Made by a program: the position numbers and the translations under genes
DNA from: Streptomyces sp. NBC_00271
Lineage (GTDB): Bacteria > Actinomycetota > Actinomycetes > Streptomycetales > Streptomycetaceae
Direction of reading: 5' to 3'
Assembly (NCBI RefSeq): GCF_036178845.1
Contig: NZ_CP108070.1
Coordinates: forward strand, 4,898,001-4,962,000
DNA length: 64,000 nucleotides
Shown here: positions 23,350 to 32,533 of the stretch, piece by piece
Layout of the letters: each line of letters opens with the position of its first letter
How positions within the stretch are numbered: position 1 is the stretch's first letter
The notes under the pieces: model-generated
Told to the model about the DNA's origin: nothing
What the model saw: the letters and a program-made list of their open reading frames with translations, nothing else
Databases searched by the model: none

Positions 23350-24102
23350 CTAGATCTCGTACGTCACCCTCGGCATCGCCAGTTCCACCGGACCGTCGAA
23401 GACCTCGCGTGCGTCGGCGAGGTTGACCGCGGGGTCCGTCCACGGCGGGATGTGGGTGAGCAGCAGGCGACGGGCGCCGGCGCGGTCGGCGCTCTCGCCC
23501 GCCTCGCGGCCGTTGAGGTGGAGGTCGGGGATCTTCTCCTTGCCGTGCGTGAACGCGGCCTCGCAGAGGAACAGGTCGGTGTCCCGGGCGAGTTCGTCCA
23601 GCGCGTCGGTGACGCCGGTGTCCCCGGAGTACGTCAGCGACTTCCCGCCGTGTTCGATGCGGATGGCGTACGCCTCCACGGGGTGGCGCACCCGCTCCGT
23701 GTGCACGGTGAACGGGCCGATCTCGAACGTGGCCGGTTTGACGGTGTGGAAGTCGAAGACCTCGCTCATCGAGGAGGCGGTGGGAGTGTCCGCGTACGCG
23801 GTGGTCAGTCGCTGTTCCGTGCCCTCGGGTCCGTAGACGGGGAGCGGGTCGCAGCGGCCGCCGTCGTGGCGGTAGTAGCGCGCGACGAAGTACGCGCACA
23901 TGTCGATGCAGTGGTCGGCGTGCAGATGGCTGAGGAAGATCGCGTCGAGGTCGTAGAGACCGCAGTGGCGCTGCAGCTCGCCAAGGGCACCATTGCCCAT
24001 GTCGAGAAGCAGCCTGAAGCCGTCGGCCTCGACGAGGTAGCTCGAGCAGGCCGATTCCGCGGACGGGAACGACCCCGAGCAGCCGACGACGGTGAGCTTC
24101 AT
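23350..24102 (-). CDS. RNase Z-like MBL-fold metal-dependent hydrolase
   Basis: A 250-residue cytosolic MBL hydrolase of the RNase Z/ElaC type. It opens with MKLTVVGCSGSFPSAESACS, continues to LLLDMGNGALGEL and the metal motif LSHLHADHCIDM, then has YSGDTGVTDALDELA (bridging Asp) and a final His in LLLTHIPPW. The exosite helix arm of true tRNase Z is absent, so it more resembles the family of phosphodiesterase or arylsulfatase-like hydrolases. ATG 24102 is used because the MBL core begins there and GGAGG precedes it. In many actinobacteria this gene neighbours rph/rdgB or cysM, as here. Confidence 0.82.
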   Translation of the reverse strand: MKLTVVGCSGSFPSAESACSSYLVEADGFRLLLDMGNGALGELQRHCGLYDLDAIFLSHLHADHCIDMCAYFVARYYRHDGGRCDPLPVYGPEGTEQRLTTAYADTPTASSMSEVFDFHTVKPATFEIGPFTVHTERVRHPVEAYAIRIEHGGKSLTYSGDTGVTDALDELARDTDLFLCEAAFTHGKEKIPDLHLNGREAGESADRAGARRLLLTHIPPWTDPAVNLADAREVFDGPVELAMPRVTYEI

Positions 24103-24362
24103 AAGAGCTGGAACCTCCGCGCTGACAGGAAGTGCAGAGAGTAGATGCGGGGTGCAGGTACTCGGGTGCAGATACGGGAACGGGGGTCGTGCGGTCCGTC
24201 GAGCGTAAGGCGCAAAAGGGCGGGTCGCTCCTCCACCAGGGGCTGTTGTGGGCGAACTCACCTGTGGTGTCACCGGTTCGGATGGATGGTCGACCGGAGG
24301 TCGGATGCCTCGGTTCCGCGGGCGGGGGGCGGGGCGGAGTGCGCGCCGGTACCTTCTTTGGT

Positions 24363-24848
24363 ATGGACACGTCCTGGTGGCTCGCGTTGGCGGCCGTGGT
24401 GCTGCTCGCGCTGGTCGCGACGCTGGTGGACGGCTGGGGGCGCCGTGGACGCCGGGAGCGCCGCCCGGGCCGGGCCGCCGGTCGGACCCGGCCGCCCGGG
24501 CGGCCGCCGGCCGGGGGGCGGAAGCGGCCCCGGGTGCCTCGGCCGCGGCCGGCGGAGATCTGGTGGGCGAGGGTTCCGTACGAGGACGGGCCCGGGGAGA
24601 AGGACCGGCCGTGTCTGGTGCTGGCCGTGCGGGGCGAGCGGGTGACCGTCGCGAAGATCACGAGCAAGTACCACGACGAGCGGGCCGGTGTGATTCCGTT
24701 GCCGCCGGGTGCCGTCGGCGATGCCCATGGGCGGGCGAGCTTCCTGGAGACGGACGAGCTGCGTGAGGTGCCCTTGTGGGAGTTCCGGCGGCGGGTGGGG
24801 GTGGTGGATCCGGTCCTCTGGGACCAGGTCCGCTACTTGGCCGGCTGA
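24363..24848 (+). CDS. Membrane-anchored PemK/MazF-like protein
   Basis: 161 residues. Residues 5-22 are a single hydrophobic helix (WWLALAAVVLLALVATLV), followed by a very basic Arg/Gly/Pro linker (about 25-62) and a PemK/MazF-like fold: EIWWARVPYEDGPGEKDRPCLVLA, then KITSKYH ... FLETDELREVP. It keeps the (D)RP-x-LVL strand typical of MazF toxins. No antitoxin gene flanks it and no toxin-type small operon is present. The anchor and the solitary context argue for a housekeeping or repurposed role rather than a classic toxin-antitoxin pair. Start ATG 24363. Confidence 0.7.
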   Translation: MDTSWWLALAAVVLLALVATLVDGWGRRGRRERRPGRAAGRTRPPGRPPAGGRKRPRVPRPRPAEIWWARVPYEDGPGEKDRPCLVLAVRGERVTVAKITSKYHDERAGVIPLPPGAVGDAHGRASFLETDELREVPLWEFRRRVGVVDPVLWDQVRYLAG

Positions 24849-25149
24849 GCCCGTCCCTCGCCCCCGCCGCCCCTACCCTCCCCCAAGCTCTCGACTTCGC
24901 TCGAGCAGGGGGGACCCCCATCATCCCTTCCTGGGGGCTCCGCCCCCAGACCCCCGCATCGGCCTGAACGGCCTCGTCCTCAAACGCCGGACGGGCTGAA
25001 GGCCTTTAGGGGCGCGGGGAACTGCGCGCCCAGCCCCCACCGGCCCGCAGCCGAAAGACCACCCCTCGGGGTCTGGGGCGGAGCCCCAGGAGGATGGGAC
25101 GGGTAGGGGCGGCGGGGGCGAAAACCGTCCGCGCCGCCGCCCGTACGGC
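24849..25149. repeat. Intergenic cluster of dispersed Streptomyces repeats
   Basis: There is no gene in this 301-base gap between convergent stops. It is packed with repeat elements: a palindrome of the CTCCCCCA ... GGGGGGACCCCCAT type at about 24877-24920; CCTGGGGGCTCCGCCCCCAG with a CCCCC tail at 24923-24955; its near-exact inverted copy at 25068-25099; and a copy of the AGGGGCGCGGGG ... CCCGCAGCCG element at about 25003-25053. The inverted pair could fold into a large cruciform or double terminator. Confidence 0.75.
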
Positions 25150-26106
<957 letters not shown>

Positions 26107-26117
26107 TCAGCAGCCGA

Positions 26118-26396
26118 TCAGACCATGCCGCCGGCCACGGCCGGCAGGATCGTCACGTTGTCGCCGTCGGTGAGCTTGGTGTTGATGCCGTCGAGGAAGC
26201 GGACGTCCTCGTCGTTCAGGTACACGTTGACGAAGCGGCGCAGCTGGCCGTCGTCGACGATCCGGGCCTGGATGCCCGCGTGCCGGGTCTCGAGGTCGGC
26301 GAAGAGCTCGGCGAGGGTCGCGCCGCCGCCCTCGACGGCCTTCTCGCCGCCGGTGTAGGTGCGGAGGATGGTGGGGATGCGGACCTCGATGGCCAT
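26118..26396 (-). CDS. cysO: Sulfur carrier protein CysO (MoaD/ThiS family)
   Basis: A 92-residue ubiquitin-like sulfur carrier: IRIPTILRTYTGG-type start (VRIPTILRTYTGGEKAVEGG), then LNDEDVRFLDGINTKLTDGD and TILPAVAGGMV at the end. The Gly-Gly that is converted to thiocarboxylate is at 89-90, but two residues (Met-Val) follow it. They would have to be removed, presumably by the JAMM protease Mec, before activation. The thiocarboxylate then attacks the CysM aminoacrylate, and Mec frees cysteine from the adduct. It is cotranscribed with cysM. Confidence 0.93.
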   Translation of the reverse strand: MAIEVRIPTILRTYTGGEKAVEGGGATLAELFADLETRHAGIQARIVDDGQLRRFVNVYLNDEDVRFLDGINTKLTDGDNVTILPAVAGGMV

Positions 26397-26518
26397 GGTT
26401 GCGGGCTCCTGTCGGAAGGAAAAGTCAGATCGGTGGGCGCGCGGCGGCGCGGGAAGGGCAGGGGGACGCCGGTGGCGGCCCCGCGGAGCCGTGGCTCACG
26501 GCCGTACGGCGGCAGGGT

Positions 26519-26620
26519 TCAGCGCGTACAGATGGCGCTCTGCAGCCTGCACAGGTCGACGTGCAGCCGCGCCACGAGCAGCATGCCCGGCGTCTTGTCG
26601 CTCACGTCCTGGGAAACCAT
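26519..26620 (-). CDS. Cysteine-containing putative leader peptide upstream of cysO
   Basis: A 33-residue ORF starting at ATG 26620: MVSQDVSDKTPGM, then LLVARLHVDLCRLQSAICTR at the end. The HVDLxRLxSAxC ending matches a class of actinobacterial putative leader peptides found before sulfur and cysteine genes. The two Cys codons near the 3' end suit ribosome-stalling control by cysteine supply. About 120 bases separate it from cysO. Several GC-rich inverted segments in that gap could form alternative structures. I infer attenuation of cysO-cysM. Confidence 0.68.
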   Translation of the reverse strand: MVSQDVSDKTPGMLLVARLHVDLCRLQSAICTR

Positions 26621-26756
26621 GGGCTCATCGTATCGATTCCCGGTCCGGGTCCCGGAGTGTGATCTCAGATGGTGGATGAATTCTGCCCGAAGTCCGGGAT
26701 CGGAGCGGTGCCGGAGCAAAGGATCGGAGTAGCGTCGGGGCGCGGTCGGGGCGGCG

Positions 26757-27179
26757 TCAGTACGCGTCCACGACCGTGACCTCCTCCTCCGTCACCTCTC
26801 CCTCGACGATCCGGTACGAGCGGAACTGGAAGGGGCCCGCGTCGTCCGCGTCCGCCGTCGAGACGAGGACGTAGTGCGCGCCGGGCTCGTTGGCGTACGA
26901 GATGTCGGTGCGGGAGGGGTATGCCTCGGTCGCCGTGTGGGAGTGGTAGATGATCACCGGCTCCTCGTCGCGGTCGTCCATCTCGCGGTACAGCTTCAGC
27001 AGGTCGCCGGAGTCGAACTCGTAGAACGTGGGCGAGCGGGCGGCGTTGAGCATCGGGATGAAGCGCTCGGGGCGGCCCGAGCCCGCCGGGCCCGCTACGA
27101 CGCCGCACGCCTCGTCGGGGTGGTCCTGGCGCGCGTGCGCGACGATCTGGTCGACGAGGGCCTGGGTGATGGTCAGCAT
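26757..27179 (-). CDS. mec: JAMM metalloprotease Mec (CysO-cysteine hydrolase)
   Basis: A 140-residue Mov34/JAMM zinc protease. The metal and catalytic set is Glu in DEACGVVAG, then YHSHTATEAYPSRTD, that is His-x-His with a downstream Ser and Asp, the canonical JAMM pattern. It hydrolyses the CysO-cysteine amide to liberate cysteine and probably trims the CysO precursor. The order mec-(leader)-cysO-cysM equals the M. tuberculosis mec-cysO-cysM cluster apart from the inserted leader peptide. Confidence 0.93.
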   Translation of the reverse strand: MLTITQALVDQIVAHARQDHPDEACGVVAGPAGSGRPERFIPMLNAARSPTFYEFDSGDLLKLYREMDDRDEEPVIIYHSHTATEAYPSRTDISYANEPGAHYVLVSTADADDAGPFQFRSYRIVEGEVTEEEVTVVDAY

Positions 27180-27199
27180 GTCGGTCAGGATAAGCAGAA

Positions 27200-27236
27200 G
27201 GGCCGCCCTGTACCGAGGCGTGGTACGGGGCGGCCC
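27200..27236 (-). terminator. Intrinsic terminator after the amino-acid permease
   Basis: GGGCCGCCCTGTACC (27200-27214) pairs with GGTACGGGGCGGCCC (27222-27236) through 15 pairs including one G-T wobble. Read on the minus strand it is followed by CTTCTGCTT. It lies 43 bases past the permease stop. Confidence 0.8.
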
Positions 27237-27278
27237 ACATGCTGAACCGGGAAGGTCGGCCGTGCCGAACCGGGAAGG

Positions 27279-28739
27279 TCAGCCGACCTTCTCGAACGCC
27301 GGCTCGCGGCGCTCGGTGACCTGGGGGTTGCGTGCCTTGAGCACCCACCAGCCGACGGCCAGGGCCGCGGCCCAGCCGGCCATCACGTACAGGCAGACGC
27401 GGGAGTCGGCGTCGTAGGCGATGAGGCCCGTGACGAACAGCAGGAAGACGACCGCGATCCAGCTGCACTTCGCTCCGCCCGGGGCCGGGAAGGAGGAGGC
27501 GGGCAGGCGTCCGGCGTCGACCGCGCGGCGGTAGAGGATGTGGCTGACCAGGATCATCAGCCAGGTCCAGATGCCGGCGGCGGTGGCCACGGAGGTGACG
27601 TAGCCGAAGGCCTTCTCCGGGACGACGTAGTTCAGGATCACGCCGATGCCCATGAAGAGCATGGAGACGGTGATGCCGAGCGCCGGGGTCTTGGTCGAGG
27701 AGAGCCTGCTGAAGACCTTGGGGGCCTCGCCGTTGTCCGCCAGGGTGCGCAGCATGCGGCCCGTGGAGTACATGCCGGAGTTGCAGGAGGACAGGGCGGC
27801 GGTCAGGACCACGAAGTTGACGATGCCGGCGCCGGCCGGGATGCCGATCTTCGCGAAGGCCTCGACGAAGGGGCTGACGCCCGGGGCGAACTCCGTCCAC
27901 TTCACGACGCAGAGGATGACCGTGAGCGCGCCGACGTAGAAGAGCGCGATGCGCCAGGGGAGGGTGTTGATCGCCTTGGGGAGGGTCTTCTCCGGGTCCT
28001 CGGACTCGCCCGCCGTGACGCCGACGAGCTCGACGGCGAGGTAGGCGAACATGACGCCCTGGAGGGTCATCAGGGACGAGCCGATGCCCTTGGGGAAGAA
28101 GCCGTCGAACTGCCAGAGGTTGGCGACGGAGGCCGTGTCACCGGCCGAGCTGAAGCCGAAGGTGAGGACGCCGAGGCCGATCACGATCATGCCGATCAGG
28201 GCGGTGACCTTGACCATCGAGAACCAGAACTCGATCTCTCCGAAGAGCTTCACCGAGATCAGGTTCGCCACGAAGAGGACGATCAGGAAGACGAGTGCCG
28301 TCACCCATTGGGGGATGGACGGGAACCAGTAGTGGACGTAGATCGCGGCGGCGGTGAGTTCCGCCATGCCGGTGACCACCCACATCAGCCAGTACGTCCA
28401 GCCGGTGAAGTAGCCGAAGAACGGGCCGAGGAACTCGCGGGAGTACTCCGCGAAGGAGCCCGAGACCGGGCGGTACAGGAGCAGCTCGCCGAGCGCCCGC
28501 ATGATGAAGAAGATGATCACGCCCGCGAGGGCGTACATGAAGATGAGGCTGGGCCCCGCCTTGGCGATGTTCGCCCCGGCGCCCAGGAAGAGGCCGACGC
28601 CGATGGCGCCGCCGATCGCGATCATCTGGACCTGGCGACTGCCGAGCCCGCGCTCGTACCCCTCTTCGGGGGCGTCGCCGCCCACGGCCTCACTGCCGAA
28701 ACGCGGCTCGTCGGTCTTGTCGACCTGCGATGAGGTCAT
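27279..28739 (-). CDS. APC-family amino acid permease
   Basis: A permease of about 486 residues with 12 predicted helices. It matches the amino acid transporter (AAT) branch: RQVQMIAIGGAIGVGLFLGAG (consensus helix 1), then GPSLIFMYALAG, LGELLLYRPVSGSFAEYS and ELVGVTAGESEDPEKTLPKA. The closest annotated relatives are GabP/AnsP/ProY-type proton symporters, and the specific amino acid cannot be told. ATG 28739 is preferred over ATG 28760 because GGAGAAAGG lies about ten bases before it. Confidence 0.88.
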   Translation of the reverse strand: MTSSQVDKTDEPRFGSEAVGGDAPEEGYERGLGSRQVQMIAIGGAIGVGLFLGAGANIAKAGPSLIFMYALAGVIIFFIMRALGELLLYRPVSGSFAEYSREFLGPFFGYFTGWTYWLMWVVTGMAELTAAAIYVHYWFPSIPQWVTALVFLIVLFVANLISVKLFGEIEFWFSMVKVTALIGMIVIGLGVLTFGFSSAGDTASVANLWQFDGFFPKGIGSSLMTLQGVMFAYLAVELVGVTAGESEDPEKTLPKAINTLPWRIALFYVGALTVILCVVKWTEFAPGVSPFVEAFAKIGIPAGAGIVNFVVLTAALSSCNSGMYSTGRMLRTLADNGEAPKVFSRLSSTKTPALGITVSMLFMGIGVILNYVVPEKAFGYVTSVATAAGIWTWLMILVSHILYRRAVDAGRLPASSFPAPGGAKCSWIAVVFLLFVTGLIAYDADSRVCLYVMAGWAAALAVGWWVLKARNPQVTERREPAFEKVG

Positions 28740-29164
28740 GTGTGGTGCGCCTTTCTCCATGCCGGTCCGAGCCAGTCACTTGGCTTCGGATCGGGTTCCG
28801 ATCCCCCCGGATGTGATGGAGCTGTGCCTGGCCGGCGGTCGCCGGCTCGGTGGCGCACCCGACCGGACATGGGTGGTGTCCTGTCGGGCGGTCGTGAAGA
28901 TTTATCACGGCCGCAACATGGGCAGCCCGCGGGTGATGTAAGGCACGCCACAGGGAGAAGCGGACAAACGGCACTCACCTGTGCATACCAGGCCACGACG
29001 GTGACGGGATCGTTATCCGGATCTGAGCGTCCTCTGAGCGAACACCGATCGAACCCTGAACCAACCCCTGACCAGGGCATACGACCGTTTCCCCGCTCGG
29101 CGCCCCATCAGGGCGTCGCAGCGTCCGATCGGGGCATCTCGACGGACGATCAGGGCATCGACGA
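28740..29164. other. Noncoding gap between permease and DUF2017 gene
   Basis: About 425 bases without a convincing gene on either strand. The left part must hold the leftward permease promoter. Near the right end, short direct repeats of the GATCAGG(G/A)CATC type occur at about 29148-29159 and 29164-29175, the second overlapping the DUF2017 stop codon, with looser copies at about 29107 and 29127. No terminator with a clear T run was seen. Confidence 0.5.
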
Positions 29165-29770
29165 TCAGGACATCAGTGTCTCGACGAGCGTCTCCTGGAG
29201 ACCGCCCAGCCACAGGTACGCCATCACCATCGGCTTGCGCGGGTCCTCGTCCGGGAGGCGGTAGAGGAGGTCGGTGTCCTCCTCGTCGACGACGTCGAGC
29301 CGGGCCCCGATCGCCAGGCGCAGGTCGTTGAGGGCGCGCAGCCACTGCTCGGACTCCCCGGGGGAGAGCTTGAGGACCGCGCCGCCGTCGCCCGCCGTGG
29401 TGAGGGCGTCCAGCGAGCGGATCACCGCGAGGGCGTTCTCGCGCTTGCCGGCGCGCAGGTCGTTCTCGGTGAAGCGGCGGAACTCGGAGGAGTACGCCCG
29501 CTGCTCCTCCGCCTGTTCCGGCGAGGACGCCTCGACGTCGGGGCCGCTGTAGGCGTCCGGGAAGAGGCGCTGGAGCACGGGGTCGGAGGGCGGCTCGCTG
29601 GGGCCCTCCGCGAACAGTTCGGCGAGCGGGTCGTCGGGGGCGTTCTCCGCGGGGCCGGGCCCGATGAGCTCCAGGAGCTGTACGGCGAGGGAGCGGATGA
29701 TGGAGATCTCGACCTCGTCGAGCGCGACGGCCGCGCCGCCGCCGGGGAGCGGTTCGAAGTGTCCTGGCAT
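29165..29770 (-). CDS. DUF2017 family protein
   Basis: A 201-residue cytosolic protein of the actinobacterial DUF2017 family: GHFEPLPGGGAAVALDEVEI, LLELIGPGP, FPDAYSGPDVEASSPEQAEE, RRFTENDLRAGKRENALAVI and LYRLPDEDPRKPMVMAYLWLGGLQ at the C-terminus. Its gene regularly sits next to clpS and the mec/cysO genes in actinobacteria, as here; clpS lies about 100 bases upstream in the same direction. The biochemical role is unknown. Confidence 0.85.
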   Translation of the reverse strand: MPGHFEPLPGGGAAVALDEVEISIIRSLAVQLLELIGPGPAENAPDDPLAELFAEGPSEPPSDPVLQRLFPDAYSGPDVEASSPEQAEEQRAYSSEFRRFTENDLRAGKRENALAVIRSLDALTTAGDGGAVLKLSPGESEQWLRALNDLRLAIGARLDVVDEEDTDLLYRLPDEDPRKPMVMAYLWLGGLQETLVETLMS

Positions 29771-29868
29771 GGAGTGAGTTCGCTACTTCCGGTCCTGCTC
29801 GCGGTTTACAGGGAGGGCTCGGGCTGCTGCCGGTCCGACGGCTGCCGGTCCGACGACTTCCGGCCCCG

Positions 29869-30186
29869 CTACTTCCGGTCCTGCTGAAGGGTGGCCCACA
29901 GACCGTAGCCGTGCATGGCCTGTACGTCGCGCTCCATCTCCTCGCGCGTGCCGCTGGAGACGACCGCACGGCCCTTGTGATGGACGTCGAGCATGAGCTT
30001 GGTGGCCTTGTCCTTGGTGTAGCCGAAGTACGTCTGGAAGACATACGTCACATAGCTCATGAGGTTGACCGGGTCGTTGTGCACGATGGTGACCCAGGGG
30101 ACGTCGGGCTCGGGTACGGCGAAGACCTCCTCCGCCGACTCGGTCTTTTCGATCTCTAGGGGTGCGGGAGCGGTCACACGGCCCAT
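29869..30186 (-). CDS. clpS: ATP-dependent Clp protease adaptor ClpS
   Basis: A 105-residue N-degron adaptor. After a flexible N-terminus, the core [20 protein letters not shown] holds the NDP-x-N-x-M type binding-pocket residues, and the ClpA/C-binding helices follow ([20 protein letters not shown] and [19 protein letters not shown]). It delivers substrates with destabilising N-termini to ClpCP. ATG 30186 gives the family-typical length; a longer reading to 30297 crosses the repeat-rich promoter. Confidence 0.93.
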   Translation of the reverse strand: MGRVTAPAPLEIEKTESAEEVFAVPEPDVPWVTIVHNDPVNLMSYVTYVFQTYFGYTKDKATKLMLDVHHKGRAVVSSGTREEMERDVQAMHGYGLWATLQQDRK

Positions 30187-30225
30187 GCTGCCACCAGAGA
30201 GGGGGGCCCGCACAAATGGACCCCC

Positions 30226-30260
30226 GGAATACAACGGGATACAACCGGAATACAACGGCC
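30226..30260. promoter_or_regulatory. Three phased ATACAAC boxes between clpS and pncB
   Basis: ATACAAC occurs at 30229-30235, 30239-30245 and 30250-30256, that is every 10-11 bases or one helical turn, mostly in the context GGAATACAACGG. The array lies 40-77 bases from the clpS start and 50-77 bases from the pncB start in their shared promoter. This arrangement suggests a cooperative operator, perhaps of an NAD-metabolism regulator such as an NrtR-like factor. The factor is an inference. Confidence 0.6.
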
Positions 30261-30305
30261 GCCATAAATCGTCAGAGTGACGAGATGGGGGTACCATCCA
30301 GGCTT

Positions 30306-31634
30306 ATGAACACAGCGGACCTTGGGCTGCCGGTGGACGTTCCCTCGACGGCGCTCTTCACGGACCAGTACGAGCTGACGATGCTGCAGGCCGCACTGGC
30401 CGCGGGGACCGCCGAGCGACGCTCGGTCTTCGAGGTCTTCACGCGGCGGCTGCCGGAGGGGCGGCGCTACGGCGTCGTGGCGGGCACCGGGCGGGTTCTC
30501 GACGCCGTCGAGAACCTCCGCTTCGACGCCGACGTCCTCGGCTTCCTGCGCGAGAACGCCATCGTGGACGAGCCGACCCTGAAGTGGCTCGCCTCGTACC
30601 GCTTCGGCGGGGACATCTGGGGCTATCCCGAGGGCGAGGTGTACTTCCCGGGCTCGCCGATCCTGCGGGTCGAGGGGTCCTTCGCGGAGTGCGTGCTCCT
30701 GGAGACGGTGATCCTCTCCATCCTCAACCACGACTCGGCCATCGCGGCCGCCGCCTCCCGGATGGCCTCCGCCGCCGGGGGCCGGCCGCTGATCGAGATG
30801 GGCGCCCGGCGGACGCACGAACTGGCCGCGGTGGCGGCGGCGCGGGCCGCGTACGTCGGGGGCTTCGCGACCACCTCCGACCTGGCGGCGGGCTTCCGCT
30901 ACGGCATCCCGACCGTCGGCACCTCCGCACACGCCTTCACCCTCCTGCACGACCGGGAGCGGGACGCCTTCCAGGCCCAGGTGAACTCGCTGGGCCGGGG
31001 GACGACGCTGCTCGTGGACACGTACGACGTCACGGAGGCGGTACGGATGGCGGTCGAGGTCGCCGGGCCGGAGCTCGGGGCCGTACGGATCGACTCCGGG
31101 GACCTGCTGCTGGTCGCGCACCGGGTGCGGCAGCAGCTGGACGAGCTGGGCGCGAGGGACACGCGCATCATCGTGACCTCGGACCTGGACGAGTACGCGA
31201 TCGCCTCGCTGGCGGCGGCGCCCGTCGACGCGTACGGCGTCGGTACGCAGTTGGTGACGGGTTCCGGCCATCCCACCTGCTCGATGGTCTACAAGCTGGT
31301 CGCCCGCGCCGAGTCGGCGGACCCGAAGGCTCCGCTGGAGGCCGTGGCCAAGAGGTCCACCGGCGGCAAGACCTCGATCGGCGGGCGCAAGTGGGCCGCG
31401 CGCCGGCTCGACGAGCGGGGGGTCGCCGAGGCCGAGGTGATCGGCACCGGGGCGGTCCCCGTGGAGCTCGCCGACCGACAACTGCTGGTGGAGCTCGTCA
31501 AGGGCGGGCAGGTCCTCTCCCGCGAGCCCCTCGACGCCGTACGCGACCGGCACGCGACCTCCCTCGCCAACCTGCCGTTGTCGGCGACACAGCTCTCGCG
31601 CGGGGAACCGGTCATTCCGACGGAGTACATCTGA
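30306..31634 (+). CDS. pncB: Nicotinate phosphoribosyltransferase
   Basis: A 442-residue NAD-salvage enzyme converting nicotinate, PRPP and ATP to nicotinate mononucleotide. Conserved parts are STALFTDQYELTMLQAAL, VFEVFTRRLPEGRRYGVVAG, IEMGARRTHE, GTSAHAFTLL (phosphorylated-His region), VRIDSGDLLLVAH and DAYGVGTQLVTGSGHPTCSM. ATG 30306 gives the family start. The gene for the enzyme that makes its substrate (pncA) follows about 275 bases downstream. Confidence 0.95.
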   Translation: MNTADLGLPVDVPSTALFTDQYELTMLQAALAAGTAERRSVFEVFTRRLPEGRRYGVVAGTGRVLDAVENLRFDADVLGFLRENAIVDEPTLKWLASYRFGGDIWGYPEGEVYFPGSPILRVEGSFAECVLLETVILSILNHDSAIAAAASRMASAAGGRPLIEMGARRTHELAAVAAARAAYVGGFATTSDLAAGFRYGIPTVGTSAHAFTLLHDRERDAFQAQVNSLGRGTTLLVDTYDVTEAVRMAVEVAGPELGAVRIDSGDLLLVAHRVRQQLDELGARDTRIIVTSDLDEYAIASLAAAPVDAYGVGTQLVTGSGHPTCSMVYKLVARAESADPKAPLEAVAKRSTGGKTSIGGRKWAARRLDERGVAEAEVIGTGAVPVELADRQLLVELVKGGQVLSREPLDAVRDRHATSLANLPLSATQLSRGEPVIPTEYI

Positions 31635-31908
31635 TACGGCCCCCTCGGTGTGCGCGGGGTGCGCCGGAGCGCGCGCGGGCGGCGCTCCGGCCGGCTCCGG
31701 CCACCCTTGGGGAAACACGAATGAACGGGCGGTCAGCGGGAATGCAACGGCAACACGCACACCGCACCGGCCGCCGCGACAGGCCGTAACCGATTGCCCC
31801 CTCCCGCGCCGCACGTGAAGTCTCTAGGCTCGGCTCCACAGGCCGGTCCCGCACACCCCCTGTCACATTCACCGATCCCATAGTCGACACAGTCGAAGGA
31901 CACCGACC

Positions 31909-32493
31909 ATGCGCCGCGCCTTGATCGTCGTAGACGTGCAGAACGACTTCTGCGAGGGGGGCAGCCTCGCGGTGGCCGGAGGCGCCGATGTGGCCGCCGC
32001 CATCACGGAGCTGATCGGGCAGGCGCCCGCCGGCTACCGGCATGTCGTCGCCACGCGTGACCTCCACATCGCTCCCGGTGGCCACTTCGCCGACAATCCC
32101 GACTTCGTCCACTCCTGGCCCGCGCACTGTGTGGCCGGCACGGAGGGGGTCGGGTTCCACCCGAACTTCGCTCCGGCGGTCGCCTCCGGCGCGGTCGACG
32201 CCGTCTTCGACAAGGGCGCGTACGCGGCGGCCTACAGCGGTTTCGAGGGCGCCGACGAGAACGGGGTCGCGCTGGGTGACTGGCTGCGCGCCCGCGAGAT
32301 CGACGAGGTGGACGTCGTCGGCATCGCCACCGACCACTGCGTCCGCGCCACCGCCCTGGACTCCGTCCGCAGCGGCTTCCGCACCCAGGTCCTTCTGGAC
32401 CTCACGGCCGGAGTCTCCGAGGAAACCACGGACCGCGCCCTCGAAGAACTCCGAGCAGCAGGCGTGGACCTGACAGGAAAGCCGGTCGTCTAG
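31909..32493 (+). CDS. pncA: Nicotinamidase/isochorismatase-family hydrolase
   Basis: A 194-residue nicotinamidase. The catalytic triad is Asp in VVDVQNDFC, Lys in FDKGAYAAAYSGF and Cys in GIATDHCVRATALD. The metal-site residues DLHIAPGGHFAD (D-x-H...H) are present. It hydrolyses nicotinamide to nicotinate, feeding PncB. ATG 31909 has GAAGGA eight bases upstream. The preceding 275-base gap holds no gene. Confidence 0.95.
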   Translation: MRRALIVVDVQNDFCEGGSLAVAGGADVAAAITELIGQAPAGYRHVVATRDLHIAPGGHFADNPDFVHSWPAHCVAGTEGVGFHPNFAPAVASGAVDAVFDKGAYAAAYSGFEGADENGVALGDWLRAREIDEVDVVGIATDHCVRATALDSVRSGFRTQVLLDLTAGVSEETTDRALEELRAAGVDLTGKPVV

Positions 32494-32533
32494 CCGTCCT
32501 GGCCGACCTCGCTGTCGGGCCGCCCGTTGCCGG

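Noticed and set aside
24363..24848. A complete toxin-antitoxin module around the PemK-like gene
   Set aside because: No small antitoxin frame precedes or follows it; the neighbours are an MBL hydrolase and a repeat-filled gap.
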